The notes: a model not told the origin generated them from the letters alone. A stretch of 64,000 nt of DNA from Coprinus comatus (GCA_034638255.1 JAWPGT010000011.1:620001-684000), one strand, 5' to 3'; shown: positions 35,669 through 47,448, numbered from the stretch's first letter. Made by a program: numbers and translations.

Positions 35669-38183
35669 ATGGCGAGCTCAGAGAAACTAGACTTTGAAAA
35701 TGAAAACAAGAAGAATATAGTACACATAATCGACCTCTATTCGCATCATGAAAAGAATGCAGGTCGTTTGGTTATTGATCCAGCGTGCGTACTGTGTGGT
35801 ATATCATGAATTTTCTGAACACTGACCGTACGTTGTTTCGTTTATTTAGGGAAGCAAGGATAGAACTTGGAGACGAAGCTGCCTCAAAGCTAAAGCTAAC
35901 GAAAGACGGCAAAAAGGTTCTATGGCCTCAACCTACCGAATCTCCACTGGATCCTCAGAATTGGTCGGACCGAGAGAAAACAATCCATTTGATTGTTCTC
36001 ATATTGGTCTCCATTGTTCCGGACTTTTCCTCTGGTCTTGGTAAGTGTGGTTCTGTTTTATTTTACTTTACTCATCGTTTACTAACGCCTATTTTAACAC
36101 TTATAGGTATTGCCGCGCTTTTCCCTCTGGCTCACGAATTTAATACCACAGTGGGTGTCATCAATAATGTGTCATCCAAGTAAGTCGATTTCTAGATGAT
36201 ATTATATATTCTAAATAATATATCTATCTATTTCAAGCTGGAGTATTTTTCTAGTTGGTATTGGTGGTATCTTTGCCGTAATGGCGACGAGAAAATTTGG
36301 CCGCCTTCCCGTCCTTTTTTGGTCTCAACTGCTTGCTCTTGGTTTTCTCGTTGGGTGCACATTTGCAAAAGATCTCAATACATTTGCTGGTAAGTGATAA
36401 CCATCTTTAATACAAGGAGGTCTGACACTGACGTATTTCTTCTAGCAATGCGTTGCCTGACAGGTTTCTTTGGGTGAGTACTTCAATACAATATCATGGC
36501 TCATAATGTGTACTAAATCTGGATTCTCAATTCTCCTAGCACTACTCCACAAGTCACTGTAAGCTCGCCATTGGGATCATTTGTATTACTCTTATGACTC
36601 CTCTGTAGGGACTCTTTATTATCACGGATCTATATCCTTTCCATAAGCAAGCACGAAAGGTATGCTCTAAGATTCCTAACCTGCGATGCACTATATATGC
36701 TAAATATCTTCACAGCTGAATTCATGGACGTTGGGCTTCATTGTTTCTCCATTTTTATCCCCCTTTGCTTGTGGCTTTCTAGCAGCTCGAGAAAATTGGA
36801 GATGGACATATGCGACCGGCTGTTTCTACTCAGCGTTTGTTATCATTCTGATGGTCTTTTTCATGAAAGAAACGTACGTATAATACATTCCCGTCATTGC
36901 TTCATTTACCGGGGTCCTTCTGACACTGCGTATCATAGGATGTATGATCGAACCCTAAAACCTATTCCAATTCCTACGACTACAGGACTCCGAAATCGGA
37001 TTGAAACTCTGATTGGCATCACCGGTTGGAAAATGGCTAAATATAGAGGACCATGGAAAGATATTGTTCTTGATCCATTCCGCATAATTTGGCGTCCTCA
37101 TGTACTTCCTATCTTGATATTTGAAGCGGCCCTTTTTGGATTTGGTATTGGTATAAATGTAAGTGTTTTTACCCCTCTCTCTTTCTCGGTTGTCATTGAA
37201 GGGTTCTTTACTTGAAACACTGATCTGACTTTGAATGTTAAAAGGTTACAAATGCTGTTTTCCTCGGAACACCCGCACCATTCGGTTATGGTTACGATGC
37301 GATTATTATCTCTGCACTCTATGCTACCCCAATTGTAAGCCCGCAATATGACCCTGAAATCTTATTTAATTCTTTTCTTAACGGGCATATATCTCATATT
37401 TCTAGGTAGCGGTAATAATCGGTGAATTCATTGGTCGGTACCTAAACGATTGGATCACAGACTTTAGCGTCCGCAAGAACAATGGTATTCACGAAGCAGA
37501 GTCTCGTCTATGGTATGACATCATTATCACTTACCTGTTCAATTCATCTACTGTAATACTCACCAAGAGAACTGTTCTTAGGGCATGCTATCTCGGAATA
37601 CCTCTTTATATCTGTGGTTTCCTTTTAATTGGTGCATCTTTCCAAAGCCATCTTCATATTGCAGCTATCATTATGGGTTGGGGTATAGCTTCGTTAGCTA
37701 TTATGATTATGACTGTGGTTGTTTATGCTTATCTTAATGATTGTTTCCCTAAGAATCAGGTGAGCGCCTCTCTTCCCCTTTTCGTTTTCTTTTTGTTCTC
37801 GCAATTTAATGATATTAATACTCGTGAATAGGGTGAGGTTATGGGTTTGGTCACTTTGGCACGTATTTTAGGAGGTTTTGCAGTTGCTTATTTCCAAGTT
37901 CCTTGGGCTGAGAAAAATGGGGCTATTCAAACTTATGGTGTTGAAGCTGCGTGAGTACCCCGCCCTACTCTCCCTTTCTCTCTTTCTTCCTGGAAGTCCG
38001 ATGTGATGACTGATATGATTTTTTCTCAGAATTGTTACTGCATTATTCCTCTTCTTTGTTCCCCTTATTCAATTTAAAGGTCGTATATTCCGTGTAAGTT
38101 CCCGTCGTCCAACTCGCGCTAATAATGTTCTATATTTGCTGAACGTTCAATCTCTCCCTTTGTAGCAAAAATATTCTATGTGA
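35669..38183 (+). CDS. MFS transporter, copy 3
   Basis: Twelve-helix MFS permease. It starts at 35669 (MASSEKLDFENENKKN); exon 1 ends at about 35784 and the last tiny exon encodes QKYSM-stop at 38166-38183. Protein blocks are nearly the same as copy 1: LWPQPTESPLDPQNWSDREK, ILVSIVPDFSSGLG, MYDRTLKPIPIPTTTGLRNR, ALFGFGIGINVTNAVFLGTP, VVVYAYLNDCFPKNQ, ARILGGFAVAYFQVPWAEKN. Intron positions match copy 1 as well. Copies 1 and 3 therefore form a widely spaced inverted pair, with the older copy 2 between them. No break was seen. The substrate is unknown. Its 3' end is repeated at 40388-40600. Confidence 0.85.
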
Positions 38184-38677
38184 TTCATTCATATGACTAT
38201 CAATATTACTATTCGTTATCTCATGTGTACAGTATAGTAATGTTTCTCGCATCATCCTGGCCACATATATACCTTTCTGAAGTACTCTTGCTATACCAAC
38301 GGTTGTCATTCTTGGATTGATGAAGTTTGGGATGCAAACTTCAAGCCTTGTGAATCAGCTTGAAATACTCATTGAGATGTATCAAGAAGGAAATCCGAAA
38401 GAATAAATTCTTCTAGAAAAGTACGTAGTATATATAATGATATACACGAGGGCCCTGAGGGAGATAGAAAGATACACTTTTATGCAGCTTTTATATATGC
38501 AACATTTTGTGGGCGGTAACGAGTATAGGATAAGAAAATGAGAACGCCACACACAAGATTAAACAAAACGAAACAAGCCCCCCCGCCTCCCCCTTTTTTT
38601 CCCACTCCCACGGGTAGTTAAAACTTAAACTTGTGCCTCCGTTTCCTGCTAACACAGCCCTGGCACATTCAAGGACC
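38184..38677. other. Intergenic, 494 bases
   Basis: 3' flank of MFS copy 3. The part at 38310-38420 resembles 40500-40610 downstream (for example GATGAAG..GGGAT.CAAA and ATCAAG.AGG blocks). A poly-C/T stretch (CCCCCGCCTCCCCCTTTTTTT) lies near 38580-38600. No gene. Confidence 0.5.
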
Positions 38678-39598
38678 ATGGTCAGTAACATCAAGCCACT
38701 CTTTCCTCCAACTCTCCTTCAGAAAAATATATTACCATGTCCTCCAATTGGACGTCTGTCTTCAACTTTCACCAAGAGGTTCTACTTCTATATCCATGAG
38801 TGGTTTTTGATGCCTCTGTCAACATGGTACTGTCGTATAAGTGGTATCCCAATGCAGCCTTCCATCTTCCCCCTGCCCTTTGGACTTGTCCTCAAGAGAA
38901 ATCCACGGCTTCGCGAGCAAGAAGGTCTGGCTATGAATCTAGCACGCGCTATGGGTGTGCCCGCCCCCCGGTTCATTTCTTTTGGCGAGCCACCTTCCTG
39001 CTACAAGGATAGCTTTGTCTTCCCATCACTGCTCATGACTCGGCTCCCTGGGTCTGAATTGGATGCGGTTATTGACCATGTTGACCTCGAGGTAGTCAGA
39101 GAGGATCTCGTAAAGGTGCTGTCGTTTATGCGTCGCTTCGCGAGTCCCTGGGGAAAGGCTGTCTGTGGCGTCGACGGCGGACCCGTGACTGGACCACTTG
39201 TGCCAGGGTCTCCCCTGCCCAGTAGTGCAAATGAGACAGAATTCCACGGGTCTTTTTAAGAAGATGGGGAATTTTGCAGGCGCGACGGGGCGCACCGAGA
39301 CATCGTCACTTTAGCCGAGAAGTTCTTCGCTCGCCCTTTCCATGCTATTGTCTTCACACATGGTGATCTCAATCCACACAATATCATGGTGAAAGCAGAT
39401 GGGCATATTTGTGGCATATTTGACTGGGAGGCAGCTGCCTGGCTTCCTGATTTCTGGGAGATCGGCGTGACATCCGTCTACCGAGGACGACCTTGGGGCG
39501 AGTTCATGGATGACAAGGTTACTTCCGGCATCTATGCAGAGGATACCAAGGGTTACCGGTATGTGTTCGCACTGACTGAAGACGCCTTGTCAATTTGA
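38678..39598 (+). CDS. APH-family (aminoglycoside phosphotransferase-like) kinase, with an in-frame TAA
   Basis: Protein of the phosphotransferase enzyme (APH) superfamily, which in filamentous fungi is large and mostly of unknown substrate; it does not imply antibiotic resistance. First ATG at 38678 (MVSNIKPLFPP). Motifs: EQEGLAMNLARAMGVPAP (helix C and strand), LLMTRLPGSELDAV (hinge), FTHGDLNPHNIMV (catalytic loop with Asp and Asn) and CGIFDWEAAAWLPDFWEIG (metal-binding Asp). The frame contains TAA at 39257-39259. Removing a 30-base GT...AG segment (about 39252-39281) keeps the frame, but 30 bases is short for an intron and the donor GTCTTT is poor, so the gene may be a pseudogene. Unlike its neighbours it otherwise lacks introns and looks clearly richer in G and C. 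Confidence 0.7.
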
Positions 39599-40387
39599 TA
39601 ATTGGTCAGTTTTTCTAATGGCCACTCAACAATGGTTACTTGCTAACTAATTGATAGCTCAGTTCGTGCCTATAGGGCTGGTGGAAGAAAGTGATGTCGA
39701 TGTTTCCTAAATGTGCCTGATCTACTATAATGGACACTTCGTAGATAATCGATAATGCTTCCAAGTCCTCATCTTTCGATACTATTGTTGATTCGTTCGT
39801 TGCTATCTAAAGTCACGTCGGGTGTTGGGCAATTTTGACTTTTAAATGTTGTCGTTTTCTTTTTTATTTGTATTTGTGTACCACGGTGTTGCATCTGCAG
39901 TGACTGTAGCACTCGCAATAACGTAAATAACTAACATGCTTAGCACATACTTCTCCCGAAATTCTAAACATAAGTACCAAGACAAGATACAGTGGATATG
40001 GTAATCCATACCAACTCGAACCAGTCCTCGACCTCGCAAAAAATTCTGCTGTATATCAGTTTGTGATCATTCTCTTCGGGGGGCTCCATTACTCGCAAGG
40101 CCATGCCGCTCTTTATACATGGTGAGCTGTGATACACCCAGAGGGTTGCCTCTTAGATCGCCTTCAAAACAACACACCCAACTGCGAAGTGACGCAGTCC
40201 GTTGAAAGATTAGCTGGTTAAGATCATCAATGTGCATAATCGTCAGCGACGGGAAACTGGATTGGCTGAGCGTGAAGCAGTGGTATGTCTCTTTCTTATT
40301 ACGCTTAGTCCTCTCAAGGTCTTGTGTGTATTAATCGTTCCTGGACTCACTCCCCAGCCTCCCCGCCCAGCCTAAGGGATACTAAAT
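39599..40387. other. Intergenic, about 790 bases
   Basis: 3' flank of the APH-like gene up to the MFS-tail relic. No gene, RNA or repeat is supported. Confidence 0.5.
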
Positions 40388-40600
40388 GTTCATTGTAAGT
40401 TCCAGTTTCACCTCCCACTCCACTATTCCGTTTTTGCTCAATCTCACTTTGTAGTAAAAATATCTATGTGACAACTAACCGTGATAGCTCCAATCTCCCA
40501 TGAAAAACTGCGTCATTTGACTGATGAAGCTCGGGATCCAAATTTTATGAATACCTTGAAACATGCGGATAATGACATTCATCAAGGAAGCAGCAAATTT
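40388..40600 (+). pseudogene. Relic of an MFS 3' end
   Basis: Resembles the end of MFS copy 3. A donor-like TTCATTGTAAGTTCC (38090s: TTCCGTGTAAGTTCC) is followed by TTTGTAG and then TAAAAATATCTATGTGA, against CAAAAATATTCTATGTGA at 38166-38183. Similarity continues into the 3' flank (40500-40600 against 38310-38420). The rest of the gene is absent, so this is a duplicated tail. Confidence 0.5.
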
Positions 40601-41348
40601 TTCTGGAGCAACCTATCCAGTAAGTTTGTTTTGGGACAATATCATCACTTGGGGAAGTTGGTTTGACGTGCCTGGTGACCAGTGACTTCCTGGTGTAGTC
40701 ATCAATCAGTTGCTCGAAGTTCAGAATTTGGATTGTTCAACGGCAGTAACTGATATTGTCCCGGGGTAAGGTACTATTGACATAGAAGTCATTTTGACCC
40801 CCGGCGTTCAAATGAGTGTGCGACCAAAAGGTCCAGAAAATACTCGTGGGTATGTTTTATACATCATATCCATTCATTCTGATTGGTGAGTATTCAAATC
40901 TCAACCATGCTTTATCATACAATAAATAAAATAGATTCTACGAGTCCTCAGAATAAGCAAGAAGCTGCGGCTTGCATTTCATGTGAAGAGCGAACATGTA
41001 AGATAATCCTTGGCAATAATATTCACCTGATCTTGTCAATATTCTTGAACTGATGTCATGCGGTTGTGAGTTTTTCTTGAGGTATCGGGAAAGAACTTTA
41101 ATTATGTGAGTACAATCGTTGCCAATATACGCTTCTCCGAGCAGTTCGTCATTCATACCCTTGAATACCGCTTTTTTATATATCTCAGGACGTGCCTATT
41201 TTTATTTCATTCAAGGAGAGTCCCCAAAGGTGAATGAAAAATGGAGCTCTAGGGAAGAAGGAGAGTATAAAAGACATCGTATATTGAGCTGAAAAGAACA
41301 GCAGTAACATCTTAGTCTCTCTTCCATTTTACCAAACACTCAAACATC
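40500..41348 (+). repeat. Duplicated HsbA upstream unit, copy 3
   Basis: Matches 9926-10800 in inverted orientation and, more weakly, 210-986 directly (shared blocks listed under copy 2). It carries the promoter of the HsbA gene at 41349, including TATAAAAG at 41266-41273. No gene inside. Confidence 0.7.
41266..41273 (+). promoter_or_regulatory. TATA box of HsbA copy 3
   Basis: TATAAAAG 83 bases before the ATG at 41349, conserved in all three HsbA copies. Confidence 0.6.
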
Positions 41349-42083
41349 ATGCAATTCAAGAACTTGTTATTCCTCGCCTCTATTGCTTCTATGACATACG
41401 GGGCCACAGTTGCGGATGTTTTGACAGACATCGCCGATATCTTAGCTCGTAGCACCGCTTTCGACAATGGTATCACTGCTTTCCCCGATACTGGTGGAAC
41501 CTTGGATCAAGCTATGGTTAGTGGTTAAGACTTCAAACTCCCTCTCCTCTCTCTCTGATCTCAGATAAATTTTCTGACTATTCCCTGTTACTAGGATATT
41601 CACAATGACGCTGTTAGCTTGAGAGGTGCTACAGACGCAACCACTACCGATGTTCAAGTACGTTGCATCAAAATCCTAAGTTCCATATAAGCGGTGTCTT
41701 AATTCCTTTCTATTACCTGTATTTGAATATAGACCCTTCCTATCCCTATCTCTGTTGAAGATGATACTTCCATCCTTAACGCAATTACCAACCTTGGACC
41801 TACCGTTCTCCATGGTCTCAATGAAGTGGTTTCAAAGAAACCCGCATTTGACACTCTTGGTGCAACTGATCTTGTTAGACAAGATTTAATTAGCCTTCAG
41901 GCTGGTACTACTGGCCTTGGAGATGCTCTTATTGCTCATACTCCTGTAAGTACTACACCAGAACCACTCCCTTTGGGCTCTTGAATAATATTGTTTTAAT
42001 AGGATTCCATGTTGGACCAAACTCTAGCTCTTAGAGAAGTATTTGATGGTGCTTTCATTACTGCTGTTGCTGCATACAACTAG
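41349..42083 (+). CDS. HsbA-like secreted surface-binding protein, copy 3
   Basis: Intact paralogue of copies 1 and 2. Exons are 41349-41516, 41595-41657, 41733-41945 and 42003-42083 (174 codons). Signal peptide MQFKNLLFLASIASMTYG, then ATVADVLTDIADIL. In exon 3 it is closer to copy 2 (TLPIPIS, NAITNLGP, VLHGLNE) than to copy 1, so copies 2 and 3 split later. HsbA-type proteins are secreted and bind hydrophobic surfaces; this function is inferred from family resemblance. It sits next to the RPN1 gene but is surely unrelated to it. Confidence 0.8.
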
Positions 42084-42626
42084 TTTGTGTTATCTGGTAA
42101 GAGTTGAGAACGATAACTGTAATATAAAGTGTTGTTTTTTGTGTGAATTAATTATTTACTGAGCGAGCGTTTTCCGGTCTCTGAAGAGTCCGTCTCAAGT
42201 ACTTACCATTCGGTTCTTGTCCGTCAGAATGACAGAGGGTTTTGTACAACTTCCATAAAATGCAAAAAGTAAAAGGTTGTAGTAAGCCACTTGATCTATG
42301 AGTAAATACTATAGAAAACCCCTCGTACATAAACACAAGTAGAAATACTTAAGTATCTACTCGGAAACGAATCATAAAGTGTAAAATCGTAATGTTGCAT
42401 AATACATAACATCCAATCCTCATTTATTTGGATATTCCAAACTAAATTAAGAGAGACAAAAGAAAAGGATAGAAGGAAGGACTCGGAATCAATTCAAACC
42501 TTCTTACTGCTCTAAATAAAGCTAATTTCACTTATCAAGGGCGTGAGAAAGATTGATGGGGACGCGCGTCGCGTTAATCTGTTACAGTTGGTGGTTTAGA
42601 ATCCTAATAATCACCTCATACATATC
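42084..42626. other. Intergenic, 543 bases
   Basis: 3' flank of HsbA copy 3 and promoter of RPN1. No other feature seen. Confidence 0.5.
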
Positions 42627-45600
42627 ATGTCAAAACCCCAGGATTTCACTATTCAAGTCCCTTCGGACGACCCGGTGAAACAAGAAAAGCCAGGAGATGA
42701 GCCTGACAAGTTTGAAGGTCTACAGAAGAGAATGGATATCAAGGATGATGCTAAACAGGGCGAGGGAGAGGAACTCGTATGTGATAATTTATATATTCTC
42801 AGAGAAATGGCTATTGAGCTGATGAAAATATGCTTTTGTTTAGTCAGAAGAGGATCAGCAGCTGAAGAATGAGTTAGAAATGCTGGTTGAGAGATTAAAG
42901 GTGATTAACACAACATTTTGGATATGATCATGTTGTACAAATGCTCAAGGTCGTTACTAGGAACCTGACACGACGCTATATCGACCGGCTTTGGAGACAC
43001 TACGTACACTCATTCGAACATCTACATCTTCCATGACCTCTGTTCCCAAACCTCTTAAATTCCTACGACCCCATTATCCTGACCTTCAAGCTCTGTACGA
43101 AACATGGACCCCGACCGAGGATAAAGTGAGCGTTGCATTGTATTATGCCGTTCGTTGTGTTGTTAATCCTTGGACGTAGAGTCTTTTTGCAGATATTCTT
43201 TCTGTCCTTGCGATGACGTATTCCGATACCCAACCCCGAGGTACCCTCCGTTATCGTCTCCTCTCCGCCTCCCTTCTTCCTCCACAGTCACCCCTTGCTG
43301 ATCCTGGTTCATGGGGTCATGAATACGTAAGACATCTAGCCGCTGAACTTGGCGAAGAATATACGGCACGCGAGGAAGAAGCTGCAGGCATCACTCTTCC
43401 AAACGAGGACATACCCCCTCTTTCCGGCAGTATGGATGATCTTCGTTCGCTAGCGAAGGAATGTGCTACTTTCTTGTTGAATCATAACGCGGAACCCGAT
43501 GCTGTAGATCTATTAGAGGAATTGGAAGTTGTGGATGAGATCGTTGGACTTGTGGATGAGAATAACTACCAAAGAGTGTGCCAGTATATGATTCGGTGCG
43601 TTTTATGTTTGTTTTTTGTTTTTGTGTGTGTCTATTTTTACTCACTTGAAAGAATTGTAGATGTGTTAACCTCCTTCCACCTCCTGATGATGTCAATTTC
43701 CTTACAACTGCCCATGCGATCTACGTTCAACACCACAAATTCCCCGAAGCCCTTGCCCTTGCTATCCGACTCAATAATCCCGATATGATTCGTGAAGACT
43801 TCAGTGCTCCAGGAAATCCGTACGTACCTATTCTTATTACTGTAGATGAATAACCCCCTGAGCTATTGTTTAGCTTGATGAAACGACAATTGGCTTTCCT
43901 CATTGCTCGTGCTCAAATTCCATTGGAGTGGTTGCACCCAGTGGAAGATTCGGATACTGATGGAGAAATGATTGAGGAATTCCCTGAAGATCTAATTGAA
44001 TGCCTAAGCAACGCTCATCTCAGTCAACATTTCCGCGATTTCGGCAAAGAACTTGGTGTATTGGAACCTAAATCGCTTGAAGATGTGTACAAGTCGCACT
44101 TGGAGAACACAAGTACGTATTCTAAATAATCTCCAGATTCTTTTGTGTTGTTGATCTTAACGACTTCTTATAGGACCTGGTGTAACAACTAACATGGATT
44201 CGGCAAGAGCTAATCTGGCTGGAACTTTTGTCAACAGTTTTGTGAATGCGGGTTTCGGTAATGATAAGCTACTCGTAGAGGCTGATGAGGGTGATAGTTG
44301 GATATACAAGAACAAAGACCATGGTGCGTACTCTGCTTGTACTCGCGCTTTCCATTTGATTGATTTCTTGTATTATAGGTATGTTGAGTGCCACAGCTTC
44401 CCTCGGTCTTTGTTTGCTCTGGGATACCGATATTGGTCTCTCTCACGTTGATAAGTATACATATTCCTCAGAGGAGAATATCAAGGTATGGATGTGATCA
44501 AGCCTGGCGAAGATGAATACTCATATTTAACTAGGCAGGAGCCCTCCTTGCTACTGGTATCCTAAATACTGGTGTCCGGACAGAAGCAGATGCTGCACTA
44601 GCATTGTTGGGTGAATACACAGAAAACAAATCAGTTCCTCTCAGAAGCGCTGCTTTCATGGGTCTCGGTCTTGCTTACTGTGGATCACATCGTGAAGATA
44701 TTATTCCTTATATTCTTCCCTATGTATCAGAAGAAACTGTATCGATGGAGGTGTCTGCATTGGCTGCATTGTCGCTTGGTTTCATTTTTGTAGGAAGTAA
44801 AAATGGTGATATCTCTTCTACGATATTGCAGACTTTGTTGGAGAAGCAGGAATCTGGTGATAGTGGATTGGATGGGAAATGGGGCAAGTTCTTCGCTTTG
44901 GGTTTGGCATTACTTTACCTTGGTAAGTCTTTTTTGGGCTGTGTTGGGCAGCATGAGTATGGTAACTAATGTATACTATACAACAAAGGCGCACAGGAAG
45001 AATGTGATACCACGATTGAATTCCTCAAGGCCCTTGACCACCCAATCTCAAAAACAGTGCAAGTACTTGTTGAGGCTTGTGCGTATGCAGGAACAGGAAA
45101 CGTACTGAAAATCCAAGCTATGTTGCATCAATGTGATGATCATATTGGAGTGTCAACGGATGGCTTGCCAAAAGATGAAAAGGAGGAAGAGAAAGATGAT
45201 ACTTTCCAAGCCTTCGCTGTTCTGGCAATCTCGTTGATCGCAATGGGAGAGGAAATTGGTGCCGAAATGTCTCTACGGCAATTCAACCATCTCGTGAGTA
45301 TACATGAATTTGTATTTTATGATTAAAGGCTGAACATGTTGCTAGATGCACTATGGTGAACCTGTTATCCGACGAGCTATCCCCCTCGCTATCGCCCTGG
45401 TCTCCGCTTCAAACCCCCAACTACCCATCCTTGATACCCTCTCGAAATACAGTCATGACAATGATCTTGACGTTGCACTGAATGCTATCGTTGCTATGGG
45501 TATTGTTGGTGCTGGTACCAATAATGCTAGACTAGGGCAGATGCTCAGGCAGTTGGCTGGGTACTATGCTAAAGAACCTGATTGTCTGTTCATGGTCCGG

Positions 45601-46112
45601 GTTGCACAAGGTATGGTGCATATGGGTAAGGGAACTCTCAGTCTCAACCCATTCTTCTGTGATCGAGAAATTATGAGCCGACCTGCTATAACTGGCTTGT
45701 TGGCGTTCTTGACGGCAATGACAGATCCCAAGTCTGTAAGTTTTTGTCCTCTCCCAACCCAATTGACCATGGCTAATATATTTTGTTGAACAGTTATTCT
45801 CGATAAATACCACTGGATGTTCTTCTTCCTCGTGCCAGCAATGTCACCACGATTCCTTATTACCTTGGACGAAGAATTGCATAGCGTTCCAGTGACGGTT
45901 CGTGTTGGACAAGCTGTAGATGTTGTTGGACAAGCCGGTAAACCACGAACGATATCTGGTTTCCAGACACATCAAACACCAGTGAGATTGGGTACTACGA
46001 ACGTGCTGAGCTTGCTACTGAGGAGTATATTCCGTTTGCACATGTGATGGAGGGCTTTGTGATTCTACACAAGAATCCTGGGTGGGAGAAGGAGGATAAA
46101 ATGGATCTGTAG
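42627..46112 (+). CDS. RPN1: 26S proteasome regulatory subunit RPN1, with one apparent frameshift
   Basis: Largest scaffold of the 19S base; binds ubiquitin-like shuttle factors and Ubp6. Start at 42627 ([16 protein letters not shown]), about a dozen introns, about 920 residues. Landmarks include [33 protein letters not shown] text after splicing, then [19 protein letters not shown] and [20 protein letters not shown]. The PC repeats include [67 protein letters not shown] and [19 protein letters not shown]. The C-terminus runs from [19 protein letters not shown] to [15 protein letters not shown] and KEDKMDL. Near 45998 one base is missing (ACGAACGT where ACGGAACGT would continue the conserved ERAELAT). 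A 41-base GT-AG removal could also rejoin the frame but would delete conserved residues, so a sequencing error is preferred. Confidence 0.95.
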
Positions 46113-46278
46113 GCTTTTGTTGTTTTGTTCTCTTGTGTGTTTTGTGGTAGAGACTGTGACTGTAAACAATTTCAATTCAATTTCTTAATGATGCGGTCAC
46201 ATGACCACTATTTTTCGTGCGGTGCTTCCGGGATAAGTTGCAAGTTGCTATTCGTCCGTTGGCGGAGTGTCGGTCGAC

Positions 46279-47448
46279 ATGTTCAAGTCGTGTGTTTCTT
46301 CAGGTAATTATTCTACATTTCTCCTCATTATCTACACCATTACTCAACACATTAACAAAAAACAACAGCTTCACGCTCTGTGACTGCATCTACCTCTTCC
46401 TCTTTCCACACCGCCGCCATTCTCCAAGCCGCGCGTCGTCAAGGACAATCTGCCAAGAAACAGAATGTGGAACGTTCTCTAATCCGAAAACGCGAACAAG
46501 CAGAAAATGTACCAAGTGTTGTCCTTGGAACACGTTCTCAAGAAGAAGCTCAACTTTGGCCCCAATCAGATTTGGCTAAATGTTTAGTTGACTTGAAAGT
46601 TGTCAATGCTCCTCTTCCACCTATTCAATGGCCTTCTGATTCTTCTCCTTCCGACTCTTTCGATTCTCCTACCTCTGACTCTTTCGATTCTCCTACCTCT
46701 GACTCTTTCGATTCTCCTACTTCCGACTCTTCCGATTCTACCACTACTATGGACTCTTCCAATTCAAACCCAGAAGCATTTGAAAGAATCGATATTTCCA
46801 CTCTTGGAATAAAAACAATTATACCCAGAAACCTAAATTACGGTATTGGAGAGGTAGAAAAAGAGTTATTGTTAAAGGAACTTCCTGCATTAAGTGCACA
46901 AGCTCCTATAATAGCTTCCCAATCCAACTTCACATCCGTATTCAAAATTTCAGGATCCTCTTCTTCCTCTCAACAATCTTCTGAAATTCTTCAACTCAAA
47001 CAAATAGAAGCGGGGAAGAAAGAAGCTAAAAAAGTAGAAGCTTTTGCTAGAGTTTTGGATTTAAGGAATGCTAGTGCAAAGGGTATTGCTTATGAGAATA
47101 GGAGAAGGATTATTTTGGAATTTTCTACTGCTGAGAATCCTTTTGACCCTGGACGTGCTGAAGTTCAAGGTAAGCTGTTTTTTTTCGTTTTGCTTTATAA
47201 CAATGTTCTAATACTGCCTCTCTCTTTGAAATATAGCTGCTATTTTGACTTATGAGATTCGTAACTTGTGGAACCATTTGACTACTTTCAAACGTGATGT
47301 TGGTAATCGTCTTGGTCTACGCAAACTCGTTCACCAACGCGCCAAAATCCTTCGGTATCTCAAGTCAAAGGATCAGGATCGTTACGAAGCTATCCTTCCA
47401 CGTCTTGCCTTACATCCCAAGAGTGTGGAGGGCGAACTTGTAGTCTAA
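46279..47448 (+). CDS. Mitochondrial small-subunit ribosomal protein uS15m
   Basis: Mitochondrial homologue of bacterial S15, which binds the central domain of the small rRNA. Exons are 46279-46303, 46369-47169 and 47237-47448. The spliced start gives a mitochondrial presequence, MFKSCVSSASRSVTASTSSS, rich in Ser/Arg and free of acids. The S15 domain is at the C-terminus: EIRNLWNHLTTFKRDVGNR, LGLRKLVHQRAKILRYLKSK and DQDRYEAILPRLALHP. The long middle contains a Ser/Asp/Pro tandem repeat (about residues 100-130) and charged helices, so the protein is much longer (about 345 residues) than bacterial S15 (89). The first exon of 25 bases would be missed by simple ORF calling. Confidence 0.88.
46652..46740 (+). 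repeat. 24-base tandem repeat inside uS15m
   Basis: Three to four in-frame copies of a 24-base unit (GACTCTTTCGATTCTCCTAC plus CTCT) encode DSFDSPTS. Units are nearly identical, the last diverges (DSSDSTTT). Such repeats change length by slippage or unequal crossing over and should vary between strains. Confidence 0.85.

Noticed and set aside
11684..38183. A secondary-metabolite gene cluster
   Set aside because: A questin-oxidase-like enzyme and MFS transporters are present, but no PKS, NRPS, terpene synthase or pathway regulator lies in the window, and housekeeping genes are interspersed.
42627..46112. A 41-base intron at 45990s of RPN1
   Set aside because: It restores the frame but would delete the conserved ERAELAT segment, so a one-base error is simpler.
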